Source: Tatumella punctata
GTDB lineage: Bacteria > Pseudomonadota > Gammaproteobacteria > Enterobacterales > Enterobacteriaceae
NCBI RefSeq assembly: GCF_039523735.1
Contig: NZ_BAAAFW010000060.1
Location: 124,001-188,000 of the forward strand
Direction of reading: 5' to 3'
DNA: 64,000 bases
Shown here: piece after piece, positions 25,281 through 33,075 of the stretch
Position numbering within the stretch: position 1 is the first letter of the stretch
Layout of the letters: every line of letters starts with the position of its first letter
Position numbers and translations under genes: made by a program
Notes under the pieces: generated by a model
What the model was told of the DNA's origin: nothing
What the model saw: only the letters and a program-made list of their open reading frames with translations
Database searches by the model: none

Positions 25281-25308
25281 CAGAGGCCGATCCGGCCTCT
25301 GTTTTTTT
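25281..25308 (+). terminator. Rho-independent terminator of ybhL
   Basis: Perfect 9-bp stem CAGAGGCCG (25281-25289) and CGGCCTCTG (25293-25301) with a 3-base loop and a seven-T tract. Closes the moaA-to-ybhL transcription unit. Confidence 0.92.
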
Positions 25309-25692
25309 GTCATATGCGTCCCTGTATCCTGCTGCCCGACCCCGCGTATTAACCTTTTGCTACAGTCCGTTATCAGTCCCGCTGATGGACCGAATTTACT
25401 GTCAGACGGCAATAATTATATTCTGCATTATCTCACTAAAATCGGGCGTCTGAGGCGCATAACTGACTGCTGACAGGCTGCCTGAATTGCAAAAAATGAA
25501 ATAAAAGTGATTTTTATGGCATAATACCGGCGCTGAGTTACCTGACCCAAACAAGAAACTGCTGTTCTGATCACAATTGGACATCAGGAAATGAAAAATA
25601 ACAGGTGCTTTTTTTTAAACTGGATTAGTCTGATTAATCCTGCCGCTATGTCGGTTTGTATGGGCGACATCACAGTCTGCCAGGAGAAAAAA
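25309..25692 (+). other. Gene-free leader before ybhQ
   Basis: About 380 bases with no supported gene. An extended -10 element TGGCATAAT (25517-25525) would start a transcript with a leader of about 160 bases. An ATG at 25591 opens the ybhQ frame early, but the 34 extra residues lack a counterpart and a ribosome site. Confidence 0.4.
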
Positions 25693-26085
25693 ATGAAATG
25701 GTCTAACCGTGTTCAGATTATAACCGGACAAACCTGCTTCCATATTGCGATGCATCTGAGTGTTATTGCCTTGCTGGTCTGGGGCTGGAAACATCAGTTA
25801 TTAGTGTCCGTCAGCGGCAGCCTGGTCGCAGCCTATGTGGTATTACTCGCGGCGATGATTATCACTCAGAGAGTGACACGTCTGCGGGTGGTTGGTGATT
25901 ATCTTGAGGAAGCCAGCACGACTTACTATTTTGGTGCGGCAATGCTGTCACTGTTCCTGCTTTCCCGTGTTATTTCTAACCCGTTACTGGTCGGTGCACT
26001 GGGGGTGGTGATGCTGATCGGCCCGGCATTGATTTCCCTGCTGGCAAAAGAACCGGTACGCCGGGTTGAAAAAAAAAGTAGTTAG
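25693..26085 (+). CDS. ybhQ: Inner membrane protein YbhQ
   Basis: A 130-residue protein with four predicted membrane spans, starting MKWSNRVQIITGQTC and showing the YbhQ segment YLEEASTTYYFGAAMLSLFLLSRV and the ending GPALISLLAKEP (E. coli YbhQ 136 residues). No function is established. AGGAGA lies eight bases before the chosen ATG. In E. coli several genes (ybhM, ybhN, clsB, ybhP) lie between ybhL and ybhQ and several more (ybhR, ybhS, ybhF, cecR) before rhlE; all are absent here. Confidence 0.88.
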   Translation: MKWSNRVQIITGQTCFHIAMHLSVIALLVWGWKHQLLVSVSGSLVAAYVVLLAAMIITQRVTRLRVVGDYLEEASTTYYFGAAMLSLFLLSRVISNPLLVGALGVVMLIGPALISLLAKEPVRRVEKKSS

Positions 26086-26313
26086 TCTTACACGTCATTG
26101 TTATCAGGGTCAGTAATGCGTTAAGCATATGATCCGTGACAAATCAGCCACTATTGATAAGCCGGGGCACTCGCACAGAGCTATTAACTCTGTTAAACTG
26201 TCGCCATCATGCATCGTAGTTTTTGCCCCTGACTTATCTCTGAGTCACATGACATAACCCCCTGAAAACTGCACCGTTGTCTTACGGTCAGGGCGTCCCG
26301 GAGTAAATTTTCC

Positions 26314-27642
26314 ATGTCTTTTGAATCTCTCGGTCTTAGTGCCGATATTTTGCGTGCTGTCAGCGAACAAGGCTACAGCGAACCTACCCCTATTCAGAAA
26401 CAGGCAATCCCTGTGGTACTGGCGGGTGGTGACCTGCTGGCCAGCGCCCAGACCGGTACCGGTAAGACCGCCGGATTTACCTTGCCGTTACTTCAGCGTT
26501 TATCTGCCAGTCAGCCGGCGGTGATTAAAGGCCGTCGTCCTGTCCGTGCACTGATCCTGACACCGACCCGTGAGCTGGCGGCCCAGGTCGGGGAAAATGT
26601 CCGTGAGTACAGCCGTTACCTTAACCTGCGTTCGCTGGTGGTATTTGGTGGTGTCAGTATCAACCCGCAAATGATGAAACTGCGGGGCGGAGTTGATGTT
26701 CTGGTGGCAACCCCTGGCCGTTTACTGGATCTGGCGCACCAGAATGCTGTTGACCTTTCGTCAGTAGAAATTCTGGTCCTGGATGAAGCTGACCGTATGC
26801 TGGATATGGGCTTTATTCATGATATCCGTAAGGTGCTGGCGAAATTACCGGCGCGTCGTCAGAATTTATTATTCTCTGCCACTTTCTCTGATGAGATTAA
26901 AGCACTGGCCGAAAAGCTGCTCGATCGTCCGTCACTGATCGAAGTGGTTCGCCGGAATACGGCTTCAGAGCAGGTCAGTCAGCAAGTGCATTTTGTCGAC
27001 AAAAAGCGGAAGCGGGAACTGCTGTCTTACCTGATTGGTCGTGATAACTGGCAACAGGTGCTGGTTTTCACCCGCACCAAACACGGTGCTAACCACCTGG
27101 CAGAACAGCTGAATAAAGACGGTATTACTGCTGCGGCAATCCACGGAAACAAAAGCCAGGGCGCACGTACCCGTGCTCTGGCAGATTTTAAAACCGGAGA
27201 TATTCGTGTACTGGTTGCGACCGACATTGCGGCCCGTGGTATTGATATCGAAGAACTGCCACACGTGGTTAACTACGAGTTACCGAATGTCGCGGAAGAT
27301 TATGTTCACCGTATCGGCCGTACCGGCCGAGCGGCATCAACCGGTGCGGCATTATCACTGGTCTGTGTCGATGAGCATAAACTGCTGCGCGATATTGAAC
27401 GGTTGCTGAAACGTGAAATTCCTCGTCTGGCTATTCCGGGCTATGAGCCGGATCCGTCGATTAAAGCTGAGCCAATCCAGAATGGCCGGCAGGGCGGTCG
27501 TGGTGACCGTCGTCAGGGCGGCCAGGGTGCCGGCCGTGGTCAGGGGGCCCGCTCGCCCCGTACCGGTAATGGCAATAGTAACGGTAACGGTAATCCACGC
27601 CCGCGCCGCTCCTCCGGACCGAAGAAAACAGAGCGAACCTGA
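26314..27642 (+). CDS. rhlE: ATP-dependent RNA helicase RhlE
   Basis: DEAD-box RNA helicase, 442 residues (E. coli 454), acting in ribosome assembly and RNA turnover. Motifs in order: Q-motif PTPIQKQAIP, motif I AQTGTGKT, Ia PTRELAAQV, II DEAD, III SAT (LFSATFSDE), V VATDIAARGIDI, VI HRIGRTGRA. From about residue 385 the tail is basic and Gly/Arg-rich (GGRGDRRQGGQGAGRGQG) then Asn/Gly-rich, typical of RhlE RNA-binding extensions. dusC begins four bases after its stop. Confidence 0.95.
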   Translation: MSFESLGLSADILRAVSEQGYSEPTPIQKQAIPVVLAGGDLLASAQTGTGKTAGFTLPLLQRLSASQPAVIKGRRPVRALILTPTRELAAQVGENVREYSRYLNLRSLVVFGGVSINPQMMKLRGGVDVLVATPGRLLDLAHQNAVDLSSVEILVLDEADRMLDMGFIHDIRKVLAKLPARRQNLLFSATFSDEIKALAEKLLDRPSLIEVVRRNTASEQVSQQVHFVDKKRKRELLSYLIGRDNWQQVLVFTRTKHGANHLAEQLNKDGITAAAIHGNKSQGARTRALADFKTGDIRVLVATDIAARGIDIEELPHVVNYELPNVAEDYVHRIGRTGRAASTGAALSLVCVDEHKLLRDIERLLKREIPRLAIPGYEPDPSIKAEPIQNGRQGGRGDRRQGGQGAGRGQGARSPRTGNGNSNGNGNPRPRRSSGPKKTERT

Positions 27643-27646
27643 GAAA

Positions 27647-28594
27647 ATGCGGGTATTACTGGCACCGATGGAAGGAGTGCTTGACTCACTGGTCAGGCAT
27701 TTGCTCTCTGACGTTAACGACTATGATCTCTGTATCACAGAGTTTCTTCGTGTGACAGACCAGCTATTGCCTGCAAAATCTTTTTATCGTCTGTGTCCTG
27801 AACTGCACAATGCCAGCCGTACATCATCAGGTACCCGGGTGAGGGTCCAGTTACTGGGTCAGCACCCCGGCTGGCTGGCGGAGAACGCAGCCCGTGCGGT
27901 TGAACTGGGCTCTTACGGGGTTGATCTTAATTGTGGTTGTCCGTCGAAGCTGGTGAATGGCAGTGGCGGCGGAGCTACGCTGCTGAAAGATCCTGCTCTG
28001 ATTTACCAGGCGACTAAAGCGATGCGCGAAGCCGTTCCCCGGCACCTGCCGGTGACAGTTAAAGTCCGGCTTGGCTGGGATTCCGTCACCCGGAGTCACG
28101 AAATTGCCGATGCTGTTGCCAGCGCCGGAGCTTCAGAAATAGTGATACATGGCCGGACGAAGGAAGACGGTTACCGCGCGGATGCGATTAACTGGCCGGC
28201 TATCGGAGAAATAAGGCAGCGCTTATCCGTACCAGTGATTGCGAACGGAGAAATCTGGGATCATCAGAGTGCTATGGCTTGCTGTGCCGTCACCGGATGT
28301 GATGCGGTGATGGTCGGACGGGGGGCGCTGAATGTGCCGAACCTTAGCCGGGTGATTAAATATAATGAACCACCGATGCCCTGGCCACAGGTTGTCCGGC
28401 TACTGAATAACTATTGCGGGCTGGAAAAACAAGGCGATACCGGGTTATACCATGTTGCACGTATCAAACAATGGCTGGGATATTTACGCAAAGCGTATCC
28501 GCAGGCGACCGGTGTTTTTACGGAAGTCCGTGCTTTGAAAACATCGCCAGAGATTGCTGCTGCTATTGAACGCATAGCTGTTAACACCTTGTAA
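27647..28594 (+). CDS. dusC: tRNA-dihydrouridine(16) synthase DusC
   Basis: FMN enzyme that reduces U16 in the D-loop of tRNA. At 315 residues it equals E. coli DusC; it shows LAPMEGVLDSLVR, VDLNCGCPSK with the catalytic Cys98, and VKVRLGWDS. The frame is open from 27413, but that part is the rhlE tail in another frame; the ATG at 27647 matches the family start. Only four bases separate it from rhlE and no terminator intervenes, so the two RNA-acting enzymes are probably co-transcribed. In E. coli dusC is about 1.4 Mb away, near yohD and pbpG. Confidence 0.95.
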   Translation: MRVLLAPMEGVLDSLVRHLLSDVNDYDLCITEFLRVTDQLLPAKSFYRLCPELHNASRTSSGTRVRVQLLGQHPGWLAENAARAVELGSYGVDLNCGCPSKLVNGSGGGATLLKDPALIYQATKAMREAVPRHLPVTVKVRLGWDSVTRSHEIADAVASAGASEIVIHGRTKEDGYRADAINWPAIGEIRQRLSVPVIANGEIWDHQSAMACCAVTGCDAVMVGRGALNVPNLSRVIKYNEPPMPWPQVVRLLNNYCGLEKQGDTGLYHVARIKQWLGYLRKAYPQATGVFTEVRALKTSPEIAAAIERIAVNTL

Positions 28595-28667
28595 TAAATC
28601 GGTGTTGTGTACATTGTCAGCTATGATAATGTGCACTCAATCATTGTCTCCGGGTTTTCTGTTAATC

Positions 28668-29864
28668 ATGTCTGAATCTGCAGTCCTGAGTCGTGCTCAG
28701 TTAAATAAACGCATCCTGTCGGTCATTATTTTCACCTTCTTCTGCTATCTGTCTGTTGGTTTGCCGCTGGCAGTACTGCCCGGTTTCGTTCACCACCAAC
28801 TGGGCTTTAGTTCCTTTATTGCCGGGGTGATCATCAGCCTGCAATATTTCTCGACCCTGATCAGCCGTCCGCAGAGTGGCCGGCTGGCCGATAGCCTGGG
28901 ACCCAAAAAAGTGGTCATGCTCGGGCTGGTGCTGTGCGGTATGAGTGGTGTGCTGACAATGATTGCCGGATGCCTGAGTTCTTATCCGTTCCTGAGTCTG
29001 TCACTACTGGCTGCAGGGCGTGTTTGCCTCGGATTTGGTGAAAGCTTCAGCAGTACCGGTTCGACCTTATGGGGAATGAATCTGGCCGGACCGCTGCATA
29101 CGGCCAGAGTGATTTCATGGAACGGGGTGGCAACCTATATGGCAATGGCGATTGGTGCACCGCTGGGCGTTTTTCTGAATCAGATGGCGGGGATCAGTGG
29201 TTTTGCAGGGCTGGTGGCATTGATGGGCGGGGCGGGATTTTTTCTGGCGTTCAGCAAACCGGCGGTGGTGGTTACCCCGGGGCAGCGGGTTGCATTCTGT
29301 CAGGTTTTTCGCCGCGTGTGGGTGTTCGGACTGGCGCTGGCGCTCGGCACTGTTGGTTTCGGTGTTATTGCGACCTTTATTACTCTTTATTTCAGCAGCC
29401 GTGACTGGGCCGGAGCGGCTATGACCCTGACTCTGTACAGCCTTGGTTTTGCCGGGATTCGGCTGGTCCCGGGAAATGTAATTACCCGTTTTGGCGGAAT
29501 TAAAGTTTCTCTGGTGTCATTTATTGCAGAAGCCGCTGGCCTGTTTCTGTTGTGGCATGCTGACTCCGTGCTGGCGGCAGAGATAGGTGCTTTCCTTACA
29601 GGCTGTGGTTTTTCTTTAATTTTCCCTGCGTTGGGGGTAGAGGCCGTAAAACAGGTAGAACAGCAAAGCCAGGGCTCTGCTCTGGGAACCTATTCGGCTT
29701 TTCTTGATTTCGGGCTGGGGATCACCGGACCGGTGGCCGGATTACTGATGAACCATGCCGGGGTACGTTCGGTGTATCTGGCGGCGGCATTCGTTGTCAT
29801 CGGCGGGGGATTAATGATGGTTCGTTTACTGATGCAGCCCGCGACTTCTCAGCAGACCGGATGA
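28668..29864 (+). CDS. MFS exporter, YhhS/YfcJ-like
   Basis: A 398-residue 12-span major facilitator protein. VGLPLAVLPGFVHHQLGFSS, ISRPQSGRLADSLGPKKV (the motif A loop between helices 2 and 3), GFGESFSSTGSTLWGMNLAG and FPALGVEAVKQVEQQSQGSALG place it with the E. coli YhhS and YfcJ group, closer to YhhS. Substrate unknown; members are described as putative sugar or drug efflux proteins. The frame is open from 28602, but MSESAVLSRAQLNKR at 28668 is the likely start. Ribosome site weak. It follows dusC by 73 bases. Confidence 0.85.
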   Translation: MSESAVLSRAQLNKRILSVIIFTFFCYLSVGLPLAVLPGFVHHQLGFSSFIAGVIISLQYFSTLISRPQSGRLADSLGPKKVVMLGLVLCGMSGVLTMIAGCLSSYPFLSLSLLAAGRVCLGFGESFSSTGSTLWGMNLAGPLHTARVISWNGVATYMAMAIGAPLGVFLNQMAGISGFAGLVALMGGAGFFLAFSKPAVVVTPGQRVAFCQVFRRVWVFGLALALGTVGFGVIATFITLYFSSRDWAGAAMTLTLYSLGFAGIRLVPGNVITRFGGIKVSLVSFIAEAAGLFLLWHADSVLAAEIGAFLTGCGFSLIFPALGVEAVKQVEQQSQGSALGTYSAFLDFGLGITGPVAGLLMNHAGVRSVYLAAAFVVIGGGLMMVRLLMQPATSQQTG

Positions 29865-29904
29865 TGTGTGGGACTGATAGGTAATTTTCGCCCCTCACCG
29901 ATAT

Positions 29905-29927
29905 AAAAACCGCCCCGGAGGGCGGTT
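29905..29927 (-). terminator. Rho-independent terminator of ldtB
   Basis: Perfect 8-bp stem AACCGCCC (29908-29915) and GGGCGGTT (29920-29927), 4-base loop, with a T-run on the minus strand (A-tract 29905-29909). Lies between the convergent MFS gene and ldtB. Confidence 0.85.
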
Positions 29928-29949
29928 ATTGGCAGGAAAATATGGAAAT

Positions 29950-31014
29950 TTATTGCGCCGCAGCCTGTGGCGAGGCGTCCGTCTGAATGATATTGGCACC
30001 TTCTGACGACATCGGCGTCATAGGTTGTTCCTGCGGCAGTGCTGACGGGTTTTCGGACACCGGATGAGGCGTGGTATCGATATTATTTTCAACCCCGTTA
30101 ATTTTTACCGGCATACCACTACGCGCTTTCAGTGCAGCGTTTAATACATTCTGATTTACGCTGGCATCACTCAGAATCTTACTGACCTGAGGAGTAATCG
30201 TTAAAGGGACTTCCTGGTTAGAGGTAAACTGCTGTTCAGTGGTGGACAGCGGGTTATGAACCTCGATATAGCGTGAACCATCAGGTTCGATCGCCGCTTT
30301 CACTGGCTGGTCAATAAACTGTACGCGGGTACCGACCGGTACATTTTCAAACAACCATTTAATATCATCAGCACGCAGGCGGACACAGCCATGGCTGACA
30401 CGTAAACCAATACCAAAGTCGGCATTAGTACCATGGATCGCGTACAGACGCCCGATATATAAAGCATAAAGACCCATCGGATTATCGGGACCCGAAGGGA
30501 ACACATCCGGAATGTTCTGACCATTTGCCAGGTATTCAGCATGCATTGCTTTGGTCGGAGTCCAGGTCGGATTAGGGCGTTTATGCTGGACACTGGTTAC
30601 CCAGTTCAGCGGAGTATCTTTGCCCAGCTGGCCAATACCGATTGGCAGTACCACTACACTGTGAGTCCCTTTCGGGTAATAGTAGAGTCGCATTTCTGCG
30701 CTGTTAATCACGATACCTTCACGGGGTGCGTCCGGCAGCAGAAGCTGCTGAGGGATCACCAGATCAGAACCGCCTTTAGGCAAGTAAACATCCACCCCGG
30801 GGTTTGCTTCCAGCATATTACTCAGTCCCATCTGATACTGGGAGGCAAAGGCTTCTAAAGGTAAGCGATTATCCTGCGGGAGGGTTATCTGAATATTTTC
30901 ACCGATCAGACTGCTGTTGGCCGGTGGTAATGGATAAAGCACAGCGAATGCTGAGTGGCTATATGCCACCAAAGCCAGTGCCAGTGAAGCGAACGCGCGG
31001 ATGCTATTTTTCAT
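29950..31014 (-). CDS. ldtB: L,D-transpeptidase LdtB-like (Braun lipoprotein anchoring)
   Basis: Periplasmic L,D-transpeptidase that links Braun's lipoprotein to peptidoglycan. 354 residues: signal peptide MKNSIRAFASLALALVAYSHSAFA, a LysM-like segment (about 40-90, LPLEAFASQYQMGLSNMLEANPGVD), and a YkuD domain (about 98-235) with IHGTNADFGIG and the active-site SHGCVRLR. The core follows E. coli LdtB (YbiS) closely, for example LPIGIGQLGKDTPLNWVTSV. It is about 48 residues longer: after the RSGMPVKIN end of E. coli LdtB comes a Pro/Gln/Ser-rich tail. In E. coli ldtB lies between ybiR and ybiT; here it is about 20 kb from ybiT. Confidence 0.9.
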   Translation of the reverse strand: MKNSIRAFASLALALVAYSHSAFAVLYPLPPANSSLIGENIQITLPQDNRLPLEAFASQYQMGLSNMLEANPGVDVYLPKGGSDLVIPQQLLLPDAPREGIVINSAEMRLYYYPKGTHSVVVLPIGIGQLGKDTPLNWVTSVQHKRPNPTWTPTKAMHAEYLANGQNIPDVFPSGPDNPMGLYALYIGRLYAIHGTNADFGIGLRVSHGCVRLRADDIKWLFENVPVGTRVQFIDQPVKAAIEPDGSRYIEVHNPLSTTEQQFTSNQEVPLTITPQVSKILSDASVNQNVLNAALKARSGMPVKINGVENNIDTTPHPVSENPSALPQEQPMTPMSSEGANIIQTDASPQAAAQ

Positions 31015-31161
31015 AATTATACAATATGTGAGTGCCTGAATATGGGCTTGTTAATCTTATTGTGCCGGGTCAGACAGCGACCGGTTGCACATTATAGTGG
31101 CTAACAGGAAAACCGGATACTGACATGTTGCGCCGGAAAATATTTCCCGGACAGGTACCGG

Positions 31162-31740
31162 TTATTGCTGATGCCGTCGCTGTTGCAAAAAGCGTATTCC
31201 TTTCCAGATGATGTACAACACCACCCCAATGCCTGCAACCCAGAACAGCGGTTTCAGATATTCATCCAGCTTATCAAACCATGGCGTAATCAGTTTACCG
31301 GCAAAATAACCGAGGCTGACAAACAACAACGCCCAGATAAACGCACCGATAATATTAAAAATCAGGAACCGCCGCGGCGATAACTGGCTGGAACCGATGA
31401 TAATGGGTCCGATAATGCGAAAACCATACATAAAGCGTACACCAATCACAAACAGACTCGGATAACGGTGGATCAGCTGGCTGGCGCGGGTTACTTTATC
31501 CTGATGATTACTGAACTTTGCCAGTAATCGGCTACCGTAGCGACGCCCCAGCCAGTATAATAACTGATCACCAATAATACCGCCTGCCATGGCTGCCGCC
31601 ACCACCCCGGCAAAATGTAACAGACCTTTGTTGGCAGCAATGCCGCCAAGTAATACAAATGTCTCACCTTCGGCCATACATCCAATTAACAGGGCAAGAT
31701 AGCCGTAATGGGAAATCAGTGAGTTAATATCAATATGCAA
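31162..31740 (-). CDS. yohD: DedA family inner membrane protein YohD
   Basis: DedA-family membrane protein, 192 residues, the same length as E. coli YohD. Family motifs: AEGETFVLLGGIAANKG near residue 23, GGIIGDQLLYWLGRRYG, and FMYGFRIIGPIIIGSSQLSPRRF with the conserved Arg and Gly residues (about 103-125). DedA proteins are thought to be lipid scramblases or transporters such as undecaprenyl-phosphate flippases; YohD's own substrate is unknown. It diverges from pbpG, as in the E. coli yohD/pbpG neighbourhood. Confidence 0.92.
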   Translation of the reverse strand: MHIDINSLISHYGYLALLIGCMAEGETFVLLGGIAANKGLLHFAGVVAAAMAGGIIGDQLLYWLGRRYGSRLLAKFSNHQDKVTRASQLIHRYPSLFVIGVRFMYGFRIIGPIIIGSSQLSPRRFLIFNIIGAFIWALLFVSLGYFAGKLITPWFDKLDEYLKPLFWVAGIGVVLYIIWKGIRFLQQRRHQQ

Positions 31741-32003
31741 CGTCGGGGATCCTCCTGGTCAATTGCGTTTTAGTTTACACGTCATTCGGCTTTGGTGCGA
31801 TGCCGTAACTCTGAGAGTTAATCCGCAGAGACCAGTGGTTCTGTCAGACTTTCTTACAAAATCTGCGTTATCCCGGCCGGGAGGGATTTGGGTATTTTCC
31901 CGGTGAACAGCGTATGATGCTGCCGCCAGCGGGGTATCATCAGCAGTTGTCCCGCGGCCTGTGTCTGCACAGCAATAAAATACATCCAGGTATCTTTGAT
32001 AAA

Positions 32004-32912
32004 ATGTCCCTAAAATTTCGCCATTCTTTACTGTTTTTTGCACTTTGTTCCCCTCTGAGCGCCGTGGTACTGCCGGCTTATGCAGAACGAAGTGCTCCGG
32101 ATGTCCGTACGGTAGTTCAGCCACAAATAGCCTCGGGCAGCGCTTTAGTTGTTGACCTGAATACCAATAACGTCCTGTTTTCCAGTCATCCTGACCGGGT
32201 CCGGCCAATCGCGTCCCTGACTAAATTAATGACAGTGATGGTGGTGTTAGATGCGCATCAGTCACTGAATGAAGTCATTAATGTGGATATCAGCCATACG
32301 CCGGAGATGCGCGGTGTATTTTCCCGGGTAAAACTTAACAGTGAAATTAGCCGGCGTAATATGATATTGCTGGCTTTAATGTCTTCTGAGAACCGGGCGG
32401 CAGCCAGCCTGGCAGCGCATTACCCCGGGGGGTATCAGGCATTTATCCGTGCCATGAACACTAAAGCGCGTTCACTGGGAATGCTGAATACCCGTTACAT
32501 CGAACCGACCGGATTGTCATTACAAAATGTCTCTACTTCCAGTGACCTGGTGAAGTTACTTAAAGCCACCGAAAAGTATCCGTTAATCGGTGAACTAAGT
32601 AAAACCAGGCAGGAAACTGCTATTTTCAGCCATCCGTCCTATGCCCTGCCTTTCCGTAATACCAATCACCTGGTCTACAATGATAAGTGGAATATCCGCC
32701 TGACCAAAACCGGATATACGGATCAGGCCGGACATTGCCTGGCGATGAGAACCACCATTAACGGGCGTCCGGTTGCGCTTGTGGTGCTGGATGCCTTTGG
32801 TAAGTATACACACTTTGCCGATGCGACCCGTATTCGTAGCTGGCTGGAAACCGGCAAAGCCGCACCGGTACCCGCAGCAGCGCTGGCCTATAAAAAAGAA
32901 AAGGGTCTGTAG
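32004..32912 (+). CDS. pbpG: D-alanyl-D-alanine endopeptidase PBP7
   Basis: Periplasmic penicillin-binding protein cleaving DD-cross-links. 302 residues with a signal peptide ending AYA near residue 27. Catalytic motifs: SLTK (Ser71, Lys74), SSENR (SxN) and KTGYT. The segments VRPIASLTKLMTVMVVLDA and PGGYQAFIRAMN are PBP7-like. The frame is open from 31914, but the ATG at 32004 gives a proper signal peptide. A terminator follows at 32931-32973. Confidence 0.94.
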   Translation: MSLKFRHSLLFFALCSPLSAVVLPAYAERSAPDVRTVVQPQIASGSALVVDLNTNNVLFSSHPDRVRPIASLTKLMTVMVVLDAHQSLNEVINVDISHTPEMRGVFSRVKLNSEISRRNMILLALMSSENRAAASLAAHYPGGYQAFIRAMNTKARSLGMLNTRYIEPTGLSLQNVSTSSDLVKLLKATEKYPLIGELSKTRQETAIFSHPSYALPFRNTNHLVYNDKWNIRLTKTGYTDQAGHCLAMRTTINGRPVALVVLDAFGKYTHFADATRIRSWLETGKAAPVPAAALAYKKEKGL

Positions 32913-32930
32913 TAGGCTGCAGCTGCAGAT

Positions 32931-32973
32931 TTCCGGGGAAACCGTTTAGCGGATTTCCCGGGAATTATTTTTA
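32931..32973 (+). terminator. Rho-independent terminator of pbpG
   Basis: Stem TTCCGGGGAAA (32931-32941) with TTTCCCGGGAA (32954-32964), one G-G mismatch, 12-base loop, then TTATTTTTA. Confidence 0.75.
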
Positions 32974-33075
32974 GTGTCATTCTTATAGCCGCCAGATGAA
33001 TAACACTCTACAACACAGAGACTAACCACAGACTTTGTGACTACCCTGTTCTGATACTCTGGATACAACGTCATC

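Noticed and set aside
31759..32208. 149-codon minus-strand frame between yohD and pbpG
   Set aside because: Overlaps the pbpG start and signal peptide on the other strand; the translation has no recognisable features.
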